This document shows positions 26,408-33,027 of a DNA stretch of 64,000 bases, one piece after another. The notes beneath the pieces were generated by a model that saw nothing but the letters and a program-made list of their open reading frames with translations, did no database searches and was not told the origin of the DNA. The stretch's first letter is position 1. Each line of letters opens with the position of its first letter. The translations under genes were made by a program, and so were the position numbers. This stretch comes from an uncultured Eubacteriales bacterium (GTDB taxonomy: Bacteria; Bacillota; Clostridia; Oscillospirales; Acutalibacteraceae): positions 47,423 through 111,422 of the forward strand of contig OMYO01000002.1 of the NCBI GenBank assembly GCA_900315285.1. The letters are read 5' to 3'.

Positions 26408-27298
26408 CTACTCCTTTCCTCCCTCCTTCTGTGCTTCCCCACAGTTGGAGTGGCTTTTTTTATAGTCAGCTTTTGTATCATCCGAAAGAAAAAAACATTC
26501 TACCGAGCCATTTGGTTGAAATTCACAAGTCATGCTGAATCGGTATGATTTGCAAAAACCTTGCATCCAATAATCAGCATTCTTAATCCGTTCATCATTG
26601 AACAACCAGGTCTTCCGTTCTGCATAAAGGCTGTAATAATCACGATTGTGGATTTTATAGTAGTCCCAAAGTTGAGACACAATTGCGCTGAACTTAATCA
26701 ACAGGTCTATTTGATTCATAACGGATTCAATGTCAACCGTTTCTTCATTTTTGCTGAAAAAAGCTGAAAACTCCTGTTTGAAATCCGCATCTATTTTAGA
26801 CAAATATAGAATTGTTGCTTTCGTTTTCTCATCATTGCTTTCCAATTGCGCTAGTTCATCTGAAAAATATGGCCCTACCAATTCCCGCAATTGGCCCATT
26901 ATTGCTTCTTGCTGTTTGTCATTGCCTTCTGCAATTGCTTCTTCATATGACTTCCTAACCTTATATAAATCGCTCCCAGGCTCGTATGGGCCACGCAGAG
27001 CGGACAGAAACGCTCTTTTTTTTGCATCTTTTAATACATGCTTGAGATTATTGGAAATTTTTTCTTCCTCTGTCTGCGGCCTGTCAAAATAAGTTGCAGG
27101 AAGTCCATATTTTTTTATCAGTGTCTGTCTTACGTTCTCAGGAATTGCGCTAATGGCAGCCCTGTAATTGACAACCTGGTCTTTCGATTTATCAATAATT
27201 TCCGCTAGCTGTTCATTGGTGATTTTTTCCTTTTTTTGGAGCCCCTTCAACTTATTAGCTCCAAACTGGTTTTTCTCTTTAGGCTTTTGTCGTGGCAA
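26408..27298 (-). CDS. Element repressor, HTH N-terminus
   Basis: 296 residues from TTG preceded by AGGAGGGGG. Residues about 18-60 form a helix-turn-helix (KKEKITNEQLAEIIDKSKDQVVNYR). The rest is a helical domain without recognised family, which may be the sensing or anti-repressor-binding part, as in satellite master repressors of similar size; that role is inference. It is divergent from the replication-gene strand across a 225-bp control region with paired operators. Confidence 0.7.
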   Translation of the reverse strand: MPRQKPKEKNQFGANKLKGLQKKEKITNEQLAEIIDKSKDQVVNYRAAISAIPENVRQTLIKKYGLPATYFDRPQTEEEKISNNLKHVLKDAKKRAFLSALRGPYEPGSDLYKVRKSYEEAIAEGNDKQQEAIMGQLRELVGPYFSDELAQLESNDEKTKATILYLSKIDADFKQEFSAFFSKNEETVDIESVMNQIDLLIKFSAIVSQLWDYYKIHNRDYYSLYAERKTWLFNDERIKNADYWMQGFCKSYRFSMTCEFQPNGSVECFFLSDDTKADYKKSHSNCGEAQKEGGKE

Positions 27299-27323
27299 GT
27301 AATACCCCCTCCTGTGAAATTCG

Positions 27324-27441
27324 CCCCGTTATCATTAAAAAAGTCATGATTCTTAAAAAAAAACGTAATAAATATTATTTCTCGATTGCTCAATTGCTAT
27401 CGCCTGTCATATGCATCATAATATAGATGATGATAACGGGG
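27324..27441. promoter_or_regulatory. Divergent control region with paired inverted operators
   Basis: CCCCGTTATCAT at 27324-27335 and its exact reverse complement ATGATAACGGGG at 27430-27441 flank two divergent promoters. Leftward: TTGAGC, 17 bp, TATTAC. Rightward: TTGCTA, 17 bp, CATAAT. Each operator lies just downstream of one -10 box, suited to symmetric repression of both directions. Confidence 0.65.
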
Positions 27442-27523
27442 TATTTATTACTCTTCTCATCATCATTATACATCTTCCTTTAGACGATGACAACAACATT
27501 TATACGGAAAGGAGGCGAATGTT

Positions 27524-27700
27524 TTGGAACAGGCAAACCAGGCAATTAGAAACGCGCTAAAAGAATGCGGAATGTATCAGTGGCAACTTGCTAAATTGCT
27601 GAATATTTCTGAAGCAACTGTTACTCGCAGAATGCGCACGGAACTTTCCCAGGAAGCACAGCGGGAAATCATTGCCCGGATTCATGAATGGGCAAAATAA
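27524..27700 (+). CDS. Small HTH regulator (Cro-like)
   Basis: 58 residues starting at TTG, 8 nt after GGAGG. It reads LEQANQAIRNALKECGMYQW then QLAKLLNISEATVTRRMR, a clear helix-turn-helix, and ends in REIIARIHEWAK. It is the first gene to the right of the divergent control region, the place of Cro/activator proteins in phages and satellites. Confidence 0.75.
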   Translation: MEQANQAIRNALKECGMYQWQLAKLLNISEATVTRRMRTELSQEAQREIIARIHEWAK

Positions 27701-27705
27701 AAAAA

Positions 27706-27776
27706 GTCCCGCTCCAGGAGCGGAACCGTACAAACAAGCAAAAAAATCCGCCTGGACGAGAACCAGACGGAAAAAA
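27706..27776. other. Two adjacent inverted repeats
   Basis: CCGCTCC-A-GGAGCGG (27709-27723) followed by CCGCCTGG...CCAGACGG (27751-27773). On the minus strand the second stem is followed by ATTTTTTT and could terminate leftward transcription. The motif TCCCGCTCCAG recurs at 28444. Confidence 0.5.
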
Positions 27777-27854
27777 GAGAAGTATGCCAATACTGTGTTA
27801 CCACACAAAGTATTGCTTTTTATGTCTTTTTTTAATTATAGCGCAGGAGGCTCG

Positions 27855-28073
27855 ATGAAACAACCGAAAGTAACAAACTGGGACCAACTCCCAGTTGCAA
27901 TGACCCCGCATGATTGTGCGCTGCTGTTAGGATGCACAGACGAGCAGGTTCGCCGATTATGTAAAGAAGGAATTATCAAGGCCGTTAAGGTTAGTCCCCG
28001 CCATTGGATAATCCCAAAAAGTTTTATGTACAACTTTATTGAAAATAATCAGGAGGAAATCGAAAGTGACTAA
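27855..28073 (+). CDS. Excisionase-like HTH protein
   Basis: 72 residues from ATG after CAGGAGG. It shows the MerR/excisionase winged-helix pattern: MTPHDCALLLGCTDEQVRRL, then CKEGIIKAVKVSPRHWIIP. Such proteins bend attachment DNA to steer excision, or act as regulators. Its end overlaps the next start by 8 nt. Confidence 0.78.
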   Translation: MKQPKVTNWDQLPVAMTPHDCALLLGCTDEQVRRLCKEGIIKAVKVSPRHWIIPKSFMYNFIENNQEEIESD

Positions 28074-28422
28074 TTATGATTTTGTCAACGCCGTAGAGAA
28101 TGCCGCTCATCCTGAGAATCTGCGCTCTTATGAACACCGAATCTATGAAAAGCTGTCTTTTGGCGAGAAAAACGCCGTGCAAGCTTTTGAACTTGCTGCA
28201 GACCTTGGAATTTTGCCGCGAGACATTAACGCTATCATCCGGCGAATGAGAAAGAAAGGTATTTATATCTGCTCCAGTCAATTAGGATATTTTCTTCCAG
28301 AAAACCCGGAAGAACTGAAAATGTTCATAGAAAATCAGGACACCTTGCGAGCAAAAATAAAGTACAACCTTGTCCCCATGCGCGAGTTCTACCTTGACTA
28401 TCTAGCCAACCATTCCAGTTGA
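28066..28422 (+). CDS. Winged-helix-like protein of the element
   Basis: 118 residues from GTG after AGGAGG. AFELAADLGILPRDINAIIRRMR followed by KKGIYICSSQLGYFLPENPEEL looks like a winged helix of the kind often found before replication genes in Bacillota phages and integrative elements. It is likely a replication initiator accessory or regulator. The overlap with the excisionase-like gene shows a common transcript. Confidence 0.65.
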   Translation: MTNYDFVNAVENAAHPENLRSYEHRIYEKLSFGEKNAVQAFELAADLGILPRDINAIIRRMRKKGIYICSSQLGYFLPENPEELKMFIENQDTLRAKIKYNLVPMREFYLDYLANHSS

Positions 28423-28443
28423 GAAAATTCTATCTTGACATTG

Positions 28444-28490
28444 TCCCGCTCCAGTGTGGAGGGTATTAACAACCTTCTTTTGGAGCGGGA
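28444..28490 (+). promoter_or_regulatory. Structured leader before the primase gene
   Basis: TCCCGCTCCA (28444-28453) pairs exactly with TGGAGCGGGA (28481-28490). The 27-nt interior can form a second stem (GGAGGGT / AACCTTC). The structure lies 21 nt before the primase start codon and has only ATTTCT after it, so it is more likely a translational or attenuation element than a terminator. Confidence 0.5.
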
Positions 28491-28511
28491 ATTTCTCTAG
28501 AGGTGAATATA

Positions 28512-29480
28512 TTGCAAACTCAACATTATGTGCCACAGGCATTAAAAGAGGCTCCAAATTGGGTTATTTGGCGTTTAGAAGCAAACAGCAAAAATCCTGA
28601 TAGACTCGCAAAAATGCCGTATAGCCCCCCTCTGCTCCTACAGGACAAGCCTAAAATGATTGATGGTAGATACCGCGCAAGAGCAAATGAACCTGACACC
28701 TGGGGAACCATCGAACAGGCGCGAGAAGCATTCAAGTTGTATCACAATTCCGAATCCATCCGTGGAGCGGGATTTGAATTTGGGAATTCGGATTTTTTGT
28801 TCCTGGACTTGGACAACTGTGTCAATAATGGGACACCAAATAAACTAGCTGCAGAATTTTTAGATGTGCTGCAGGGCTCCTATTGCGAATTGTCACAATC
28901 TGGAAGCGGATTGCATTTCATCCTGAAAGGCCGCATCCCCTACCAACACACCAAGCGAACCACAGCGATTGAATTCTATCCAACCGGGCATTATTGCGCA
29001 CTCACATTTAGCGCCGTTTACCCATGTGAACCAACGTCTGTGAATACAGAAGCAATTGACCTCCTACGCCGTCATGGCTTCGACTTTCAAAAGGAACATG
29101 AAGAGAAGGAAGCGCAAGAGCAGAAACGCCGTTCCGCTCCCCTCCTGCGCTCTAATCGAGGGGACGGATTGACGGATGAAGACGTTATCTATCACGTCAG
29201 GAAAGGCCACTGTGGGAGCTTGTATGACTCAGGACAAGGCAATGAAGCATCTCACTCAGAAGCAGATCAAAAGCTCTGTAACTGTTTAGCGTTCTGGTGT
29301 GACTGTGACCCGGAAAAAATGGACCGTATTTTCCGTTCTAGTGCGTTGCATCGCAAAAAATGGAATAGAAAAGATTATTCAGCCGGCACAATTCAAAAGG
29401 CTATTGATTGGTGCGAACTCACTTATTCCGAATGGCTGCAGCAAAAGCGTGATAAGAAATTATCCTATTGGAGTTTTTAA
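28512..29480 (+). CDS. Primase-polymerase (AEP/NrS-1-like) protein
   Basis: 322 residues from TTG, 6 nt after AGAGGTG (a GTG at 28503 is the alternative). The archaeo-eukaryotic primase motifs are visible: the DxD metal motif in FLFLDLDNCV, the catalytic SxH in QSGSGLHFILKG, and the following EFYPTGHYCALTF. A helical C-terminal part with CDCDPEKMDRIFRSS and RKKWNR follows, as in phage/plasmid prim-pol proteins. It should prime replication of the element, working with the helicase encoded 9 nt downstream. Confidence 0.8.
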   Translation: MQTQHYVPQALKEAPNWVIWRLEANSKNPDRLAKMPYSPPLLLQDKPKMIDGRYRARANEPDTWGTIEQAREAFKLYHNSESIRGAGFEFGNSDFLFLDLDNCVNNGTPNKLAAEFLDVLQGSYCELSQSGSGLHFILKGRIPYQHTKRTTAIEFYPTGHYCALTFSAVYPCEPTSVNTEAIDLLRRHGFDFQKEHEEKEAQEQKRRSAPLLRSNRGDGLTDEDVIYHVRKGHCGSLYDSGQGNEASHSEADQKLCNCLAFWCDCDPEKMDRIFRSSALHRKKWNRKDYSAGTIQKAIDWCELTYSEWLQQKRDKKLSYWSF

Positions 29481-29489
29481 GGTGGTAAG

Positions 29490-31127
29490 ATGGAAAATTT
29501 AGTAAAGCAAATTCTTGACAATCTGGAATACGTTGACTTCTTTCATAGCCCAAATTACTGGGAACAGGACGATATCACAATTGGAATGTACTTCCATGAG
29601 ACTTTCAAAAACCAATACCGCTTCTGTTCCACTGCAAAAAATTGGTATTTTTACGATGGCAAATCCGGGGTCTGGAAAGAGGACGAAAACCACACCATCC
29701 GTAAAAAAGAAGTGTCTTTCGTCCGCGCTATTCTCATTTATGCCCAGGGCATTAAATCCGCATATGACAAGAAGATTGCAGAACAAGCCAAACAAACAGA
29801 TTCCGAACCCGTTGACCTAATGAATGATGGTGAATCATCCATGGAGCGGGACAAAAAGAAACTTTCTGAAGAAGGAAAACGAGTCAAACGCTTCTATAGT
29901 TGGGCTGCACGTCTTCAAAGCTATGGGAAGCGCGAGAGCCTTCTAAAAGATGCCGCCGCCTATGGTGAATTTTCAAAATCGGACCTTGATAAAGACGAAA
30001 ATTTATTAAATGGAAAAGATGCTGTATTCAATTTAGACACCGGGGAAATCACGCCGCATTCCCCAACTTATTTAATGAGCAAATCAACGAATGTTGAATT
30101 TTATGGAAAACAGAACCCAGACCTGTGGCACAATTTTATGAATACCGTCATGCAGGGCAACCAGGAAATGATTGCCTACTTGAAAATGGTCTTTGGTTCT
30201 TGTTTGCAAATGGGCAACCCGCTCCAGGAATGTTATTTCCTTTGGGGCCAAACCACGAGAAACGGCAAAACAAGCACATTGGAAACCCTTGGTTATGTTC
30301 TGGGAAATTATGCAACATCTGCAGACCCTCTCACCTTCTCGCAAGGTGGACGATATAAAGACGGTTCTAAGCCGCAACCAGATGTAGCCGCCCTAGCAGG
30401 TGCAAGGTTCGTTCGATGCCCGGAACCTCCTAAACACATGATGCTAGATGCAGCCCTGCTAAAACGGTTCACAGGAGCAAATGAAATTGTTGCCAGGACA
30501 CTGAATGAAAAACCTTTTTCTTTTACATCCCGGGCAAAAATTTTTTTTGACGTGAATGACCGCCCACAAATTACAGATACAACCGTTTTCGATAGTGGGC
30601 GCATTGTCGTAATTCCTTATAACAAACACCTAACTGAATTAGAACAGGATGTCCGATTAGGCGAAAAGCTGCGCTCCCAGGATTCTGTGAATGCTATTTT
30701 CCAGTGGCTATATGAAGGGCTGCAGAAAAGCAGAACTGCAGACCTTACCAAACGCCCTGTTCCAGTAATTGAAGCTATCCGGGACTATGCAAAAGATTCT
30801 GATAAAATCGGGGAATTCCTTGGTGAGAACTTTGTGAAAACAGATTCAAAGAAGTGTTACCACATTAACGTGATTTATTGCATGTATGACAATTGGTCAC
30901 GTGAATGCGGTTACACTCCAGTTAACAAAGGTGTATTCATGGACGAACTGAAGAGCAAAAGAGCCTGGAAGAAGAGCGGAACCGTAGACGGCAAAACCAA
31001 ACGCAATGTTTTAGTAGGATATAAACTTTCAGAAAATGGTGAGCCATTCTATAGAGCCGCATACAGGGAAACACAGAAAGACCAACTTTTCCAGGAGTAT
31101 ACAGGGGAACCAATTTACCCGGATTGA
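29490..31127 (+). CDS. SF3 helicase, phage/plasmid primase (D5/P4) family
   Basis: 545 residues. The N-terminal D5-type domain is followed near residues 250-262 by the P-loop LWGQTTRNGKTS. The Walker B-type segment is RAKIFFDVNDRP, and the SF3 motif C environment is DTTVFDSGRIVVIPY. A C-terminal winged-helix DNA-binding region with CMYDNWSRECGYTPVNKG completes the family. Hexameric SF3 helicases recognise and melt their own origin; the iteron-like region directly downstream is the natural candidate. Confidence 0.88.
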   Translation: MENLVKQILDNLEYVDFFHSPNYWEQDDITIGMYFHETFKNQYRFCSTAKNWYFYDGKSGVWKEDENHTIRKKEVSFVRAILIYAQGIKSAYDKKIAEQAKQTDSEPVDLMNDGESSMERDKKKLSEEGKRVKRFYSWAARLQSYGKRESLLKDAAAYGEFSKSDLDKDENLLNGKDAVFNLDTGEITPHSPTYLMSKSTNVEFYGKQNPDLWHNFMNTVMQGNQEMIAYLKMVFGSCLQMGNPLQECYFLWGQTTRNGKTSTLETLGYVLGNYATSADPLTFSQGGRYKDGSKPQPDVAALAGARFVRCPEPPKHMMLDAALLKRFTGANEIVARTLNEKPFSFTSRAKIFFDVNDRPQITDTTVFDSGRIVVIPYNKHLTELEQDVRLGEKLRSQDSVNAIFQWLYEGLQKSRTADLTKRPVPVIEAIRDYAKDSDKIGEFLGENFVKTDSKKCYHINVIYCMYDNWSRECGYTPVNKGVFMDELKSKRAWKKSGTVDGKTKRNVLVGYKLSENGEPFYRAAYRETQKDQLFQEYTGEPIYPD

Positions 31128-31218
31128 TTCACAGGCCCATGGGGATTTACCCTGTGGGCTATATTTGCGCCTAGAGAGAAAAAATTAACCGGCATTTCAC
31201 ACTTAAATATAAGGAATC

Positions 31219-31234
31219 GCATAACTACGTGGTT
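31219..31234. repeat. Right-end arm-site-like repeat
   Basis: GCATAACTACGTGGTT, preceded by GAATC exactly as in the left-end copy at 25045. It shares 15 of 16 bases with that copy. Confidence 0.55.
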
Positions 31235-31336
31235 TAGCGCCAACTCAACCGAACTACCCCAAAAAAAATTTTCAAAAAATGCGCGGCTCTTGGGCTCGCG
31301 AGCACCGCAGCCGGAATTTTTCTTCCAGAAGGACCC

Positions 31337-31440
31337 ACTACAACATCTAGTAGTTGATAAGTAGTTCTGCAGCTGCTTTTCGTACTACATATAGTAGTGT
31401 TCCACAATATTGTGGAAGATACATCTTTACTACATCAAAT
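31337..31440. other. Putative replication origin of the element
   Basis: About 100 bp with repeated ACTAC/GTAGT pentamers in both orientations: 31337, 31350, 31361, 31384, 31394 and 31429. Two pairs form inverted repeats. There is also a perfect 18-bp palindrome TTCCACAATATTGTGGAA (31400-31417) and an A-rich tract to the left (31261-31275). It lies just after the helicase gene, where satellite and plasmid iteron origins are common. Between 31128 and 31719 I see no convincing gene; a weak hairpin follows the helicase stop (31138-31163). Confidence 0.6.
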
Positions 31441-31719
31441 AGCTACGCTCCCATTCCCCCGCGCCGTTATCACAGAGAGTAATGGAGCGGAACCACCTTC
31501 CAGATTCAAAAATGTGCAAAATGTGCATTCTTATACCCCACTTCCAGATTTTTATTTCCATCGGTATTCTAGCGGGTTTGTCAACATAGAGGATGGTTTA
31601 CATATACTGAATGCACATATCAACATTTATAACTTTAGCAATTTAAAGCGTAGCGCTTTAGCGTATGAAATTACGGGTAATAGAGAACGCCGCATTGCTG
31701 CAGCGTTCCTCTTCAGCCT

Positions 31720-31887
31720 TTATTCTTGGATGCCTTCTGACTCTTTCAATAAATCACAAAATTCTGATTCTGTGATAAATCCTTCTTTCTGCAGCATCTT
31801 TAGAAATTTTTCTCTTTTTTTCTCTGCTAATTCCAAATAGGCGCCGCAAATTGCTAAAACTCTTTCATCATGCGTTCTTTCTTCCAT
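31720..31887 (-). CDS. Small helical protein at the right end of the element
   Basis: 55 residues (MEERTHDERVLAICGAYLEL, then AEKKREKFLKMLQKEGFITE), starting at an ATG 10 nt after GGAGGA. It is charged and probably one coiled helical hairpin. It reads inward on the opposite strand from the replication genes, close to the attR end, where satellites often carry accessory genes. No family recognised; a 75-residue version from an upstream ATG is possible. Confidence 0.45.
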   Translation of the reverse strand: MEERTHDERVLAICGAYLELAEKKREKFLKMLQKEGFITESEFCDLLKESEGIQE

Positions 31888-31910
31888 AACACATTGTTCC
31901 TCCATTCCTT

Positions 31911-32086
31911 GGGACACTTTTTGGGGACAAGTCCACACAACGAACAACGTAGTTACGCAAAAATCCAGTTCTAAAGCTGGGACACATTTTGGGACACATT
32001 AATGCCAAAATAGCACATTTTTGCCCAAATTCAGCAGATAAGCGAGAACAAGGAAAAAGCCTTGAAACCCGCATAACTACGTAGTT
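31911..32086. repeat. Right-end repeat cluster
   Basis: GGGACAC copies at 31911, 31979 and 31991 (the last two as GGGACACATTTTGGGACACAT, matching the left end with one difference), GCGTAACTACGTTGTT inverted at 31943-31958, and GCATAACTACGTAGTT at 32071-32086. Together with the left-end copies these frame the element. Confidence 0.6.
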
Positions 32087-32097
32087 TCAAGGCTTTT
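32053..32097 (-). terminator. Element-borne terminator for tRNA-Pro
   Basis: On the minus strand AAGCCTTGAAAC pairs with GTTTCAAGGCTT and is followed by TTTTCC, right after the CCA end of the tRNA. It lies within the element and replaces the terminator displaced to 24943-24981. An arm-site-like motif forms its loop. Confidence 0.75.
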
Positions 32098-32100
32098 CTG

Positions 32101-32145
32101 TGGTCGGAGTGTCGGGATTCGAACCCGAGGCCTCTTGCTCCCGAA
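32101..32145. repeat. attR: 45-bp tRNA-Pro 3' end
   Basis: Exact match to 24986-25030, here inside the intact tRNA gene. Integration therefore kept the tRNA functional. Confidence 0.9.
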
Positions 32146-32177
32146 GCAAGCGCGATACCAAACTTCGCCACACCCCG
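32101..32177 (-). tRNA. tRNA-Pro(CGG)
   Basis: 77 nt including an encoded CCA. Acceptor CGGGGTG/CACTCCG, anticodon stem CTTGC/GCAAG, loop TTCGGGA with anticodon CGG, and T-loop GTTCGAATC. Discriminator A. Its 3' half is the integration site of the element. Confidence 0.95.
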
Positions 32178-32201
32178 TCGGCGCTTTTGACGACGCTTTA
32201 T

Positions 32202-32230
32202 ATTATATAAGGGGTGCCTATAAAAATCAA
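32202..32230 (-). promoter_or_regulatory. tRNA-Pro promoter
   Basis: On the minus strand TTGATT (32230-32225), 17-bp spacer, TATAAT (32207-32202), about 25 nt before the mature 5' end. The region 32231-32308 holds nothing else recognisable. Confidence 0.8.
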
Positions 32231-32308
32231 GATGTTTTTCCAATTACATGGAATGAAATTGCGGATATCGCTGAATTGTTACTGGTCTCCAGAACGCCTC
32301 CCCCGCGG

Positions 32309-32707
32309 CTATTCTCCGCAGCCCACAACGGCGTCCATCATGATCTCCACAAACTGGGTCGGGCGGTTGAGGCGGCTGATCTCCACCTCCGTGCAGAGCG
32401 GCTTCACATCGTGGAAGAACTCGGAGTATGCCTTCCCGATCTCTCCGCCTTTGCTGATATCGGTCGTGTAGATCATGACACTGATGACGTCCTCGGGCTT
32501 GGCGCCAGCCTCGGCGAGCAGCTTCAGCTGCTTTTCCAGGACGTACTTGGTCTGATCATAGGGTGTATCGCCAAATACGGTGCCATCAGACTGTACGGAC
32601 GTTGTACCGCCGACCTTGATGTACGGACCGACCTTGACCATTCTCGAGTAGCCGACTTTATCCTCCAGCGGAGCGCCAGAACTGAAATTTTCTCGTTTTA
32701 ATTCCAT
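32309..32707 (-). CDS. RidA (YjgF/UK114) family protein
   Basis: 132 residues. The family fold is shown by YIKVGGTTSVQSDG, the central VISVMIYTTDISKGGEIGKAYSEFF, and RPTQFVEIMMDAVVGCGE, where the usual catalytic Arg region (NRPT) sits. RidA enzymes hydrolyse reactive enamine/imine intermediates of PLP enzymes; some relatives have other roles. The ATG follows GAGG by 8 nt and lies 13 nt after a terminator-like leader hairpin. Confidence 0.9.
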   Translation of the reverse strand: MELKRENFSSGAPLEDKVGYSRMVKVGPYIKVGGTTSVQSDGTVFGDTPYDQTKYVLEKQLKLLAEAGAKPEDVISVMIYTTDISKGGEIGKAYSEFFHDVKPLCTEVEISRLNRPTQFVEIMMDAVVGCGE

Positions 32708-32720
32708 GGTGATTACCTCG

Positions 32721-32772
32721 CAGAAAAAATAAGAGCGGGGGAGCCGGAACATGCTGTTCTGACTCCCTCGCC
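32721..32772 (-). promoter_or_regulatory. Terminator-like leader hairpin of ridA
   Basis: On the minus strand GAGGGAGTCAGAACA pairs with TGTTCCGGCTCCCCC and is followed by TTATTTTTT. It begins within about 8 nt of the predicted transcription start and ends just before the ribosome site, so it could attenuate ridA or define a roughly 55-nt small RNA. Confidence 0.6.
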
Positions 32773-32779
32773 ATAGTCT

Positions 32780-32808
32780 TTTATACCATGGATTTTACTC
32801 AGTGTTAA
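32780..32808 (-). promoter_or_regulatory. Promoter of ridA leader
   Basis: Minus strand TTAACA (32808-32803), 17-bp spacer, TATAAA (32785-32780). Further upstream (32899-32940) a GTCAGACCA...TGGTCTGAC inverted repeat is present; no gene is seen in 32773-32966. Confidence 0.65.
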
Positions 32809-32966
32809 GCATGAATTTGATTTGGTACTGCAAGAAAATGGTTGAAAGTATTCCTGAAATTTGAGCGGGAGGAGCCATTATTGATTTTTAATAATTGGAG
32901 TCAGACCAGATGACCCAAAATTTCCTTTTTGGTCTGACTGGCTGCCAGCCGTAACTGCATCGCCAA

Positions 32967-33017
32967 AAAAGAACTGTACCAGGAATGGCTTTTACCACCT
33001 TGGTACAGTTCTTTTTT
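32967..33017. terminator. Bidirectional terminator
   Basis: AAAAAAGAACTGTACCA pairs with TGGTACAGTTCTTTTTT (16-17 bp) around a 17-nt loop. It ends the leftward GTPase unit. Confidence 0.85.
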
Positions 33018-33027
33018 CATTGAAATA

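Larger units (their letters stand above)
24986..32145. mobile_element. 7.2-kb integrated element in tRNA-Pro (satellite/PICI-like)
   Basis: Bounded by a perfect 45-bp direct repeat of the tRNA-Pro 3' part (24986-25030 and 32101-32145). Base composition is clearly AT-richer than the flanks. Gene order: integrase and repressor leftward; then a divergent control region; then rightward a small HTH protein, an excisionase-like protein, a winged-helix protein, a primase-polymerase and an SF3 helicase; then an iteron-like region. There are no structural, terminase, holin, relaxase or T4SS genes. This matches the integration-regulation-replication core of phage-inducible islands or small integrative replicons. 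Confidence 0.85.

Noticed and set aside
27672..27854. N-terminal extension of the excisionase-like gene
   Set aside because: It runs through two hairpins, and the internal ATG at 27855 has a strong AGGAGG site.
31397..31840. 147-codon plus-strand frame in the right part of the element
   Set aside because: No ribosome site, starts within the iteron region and contains no recognisable domain; composition looks non-coding.
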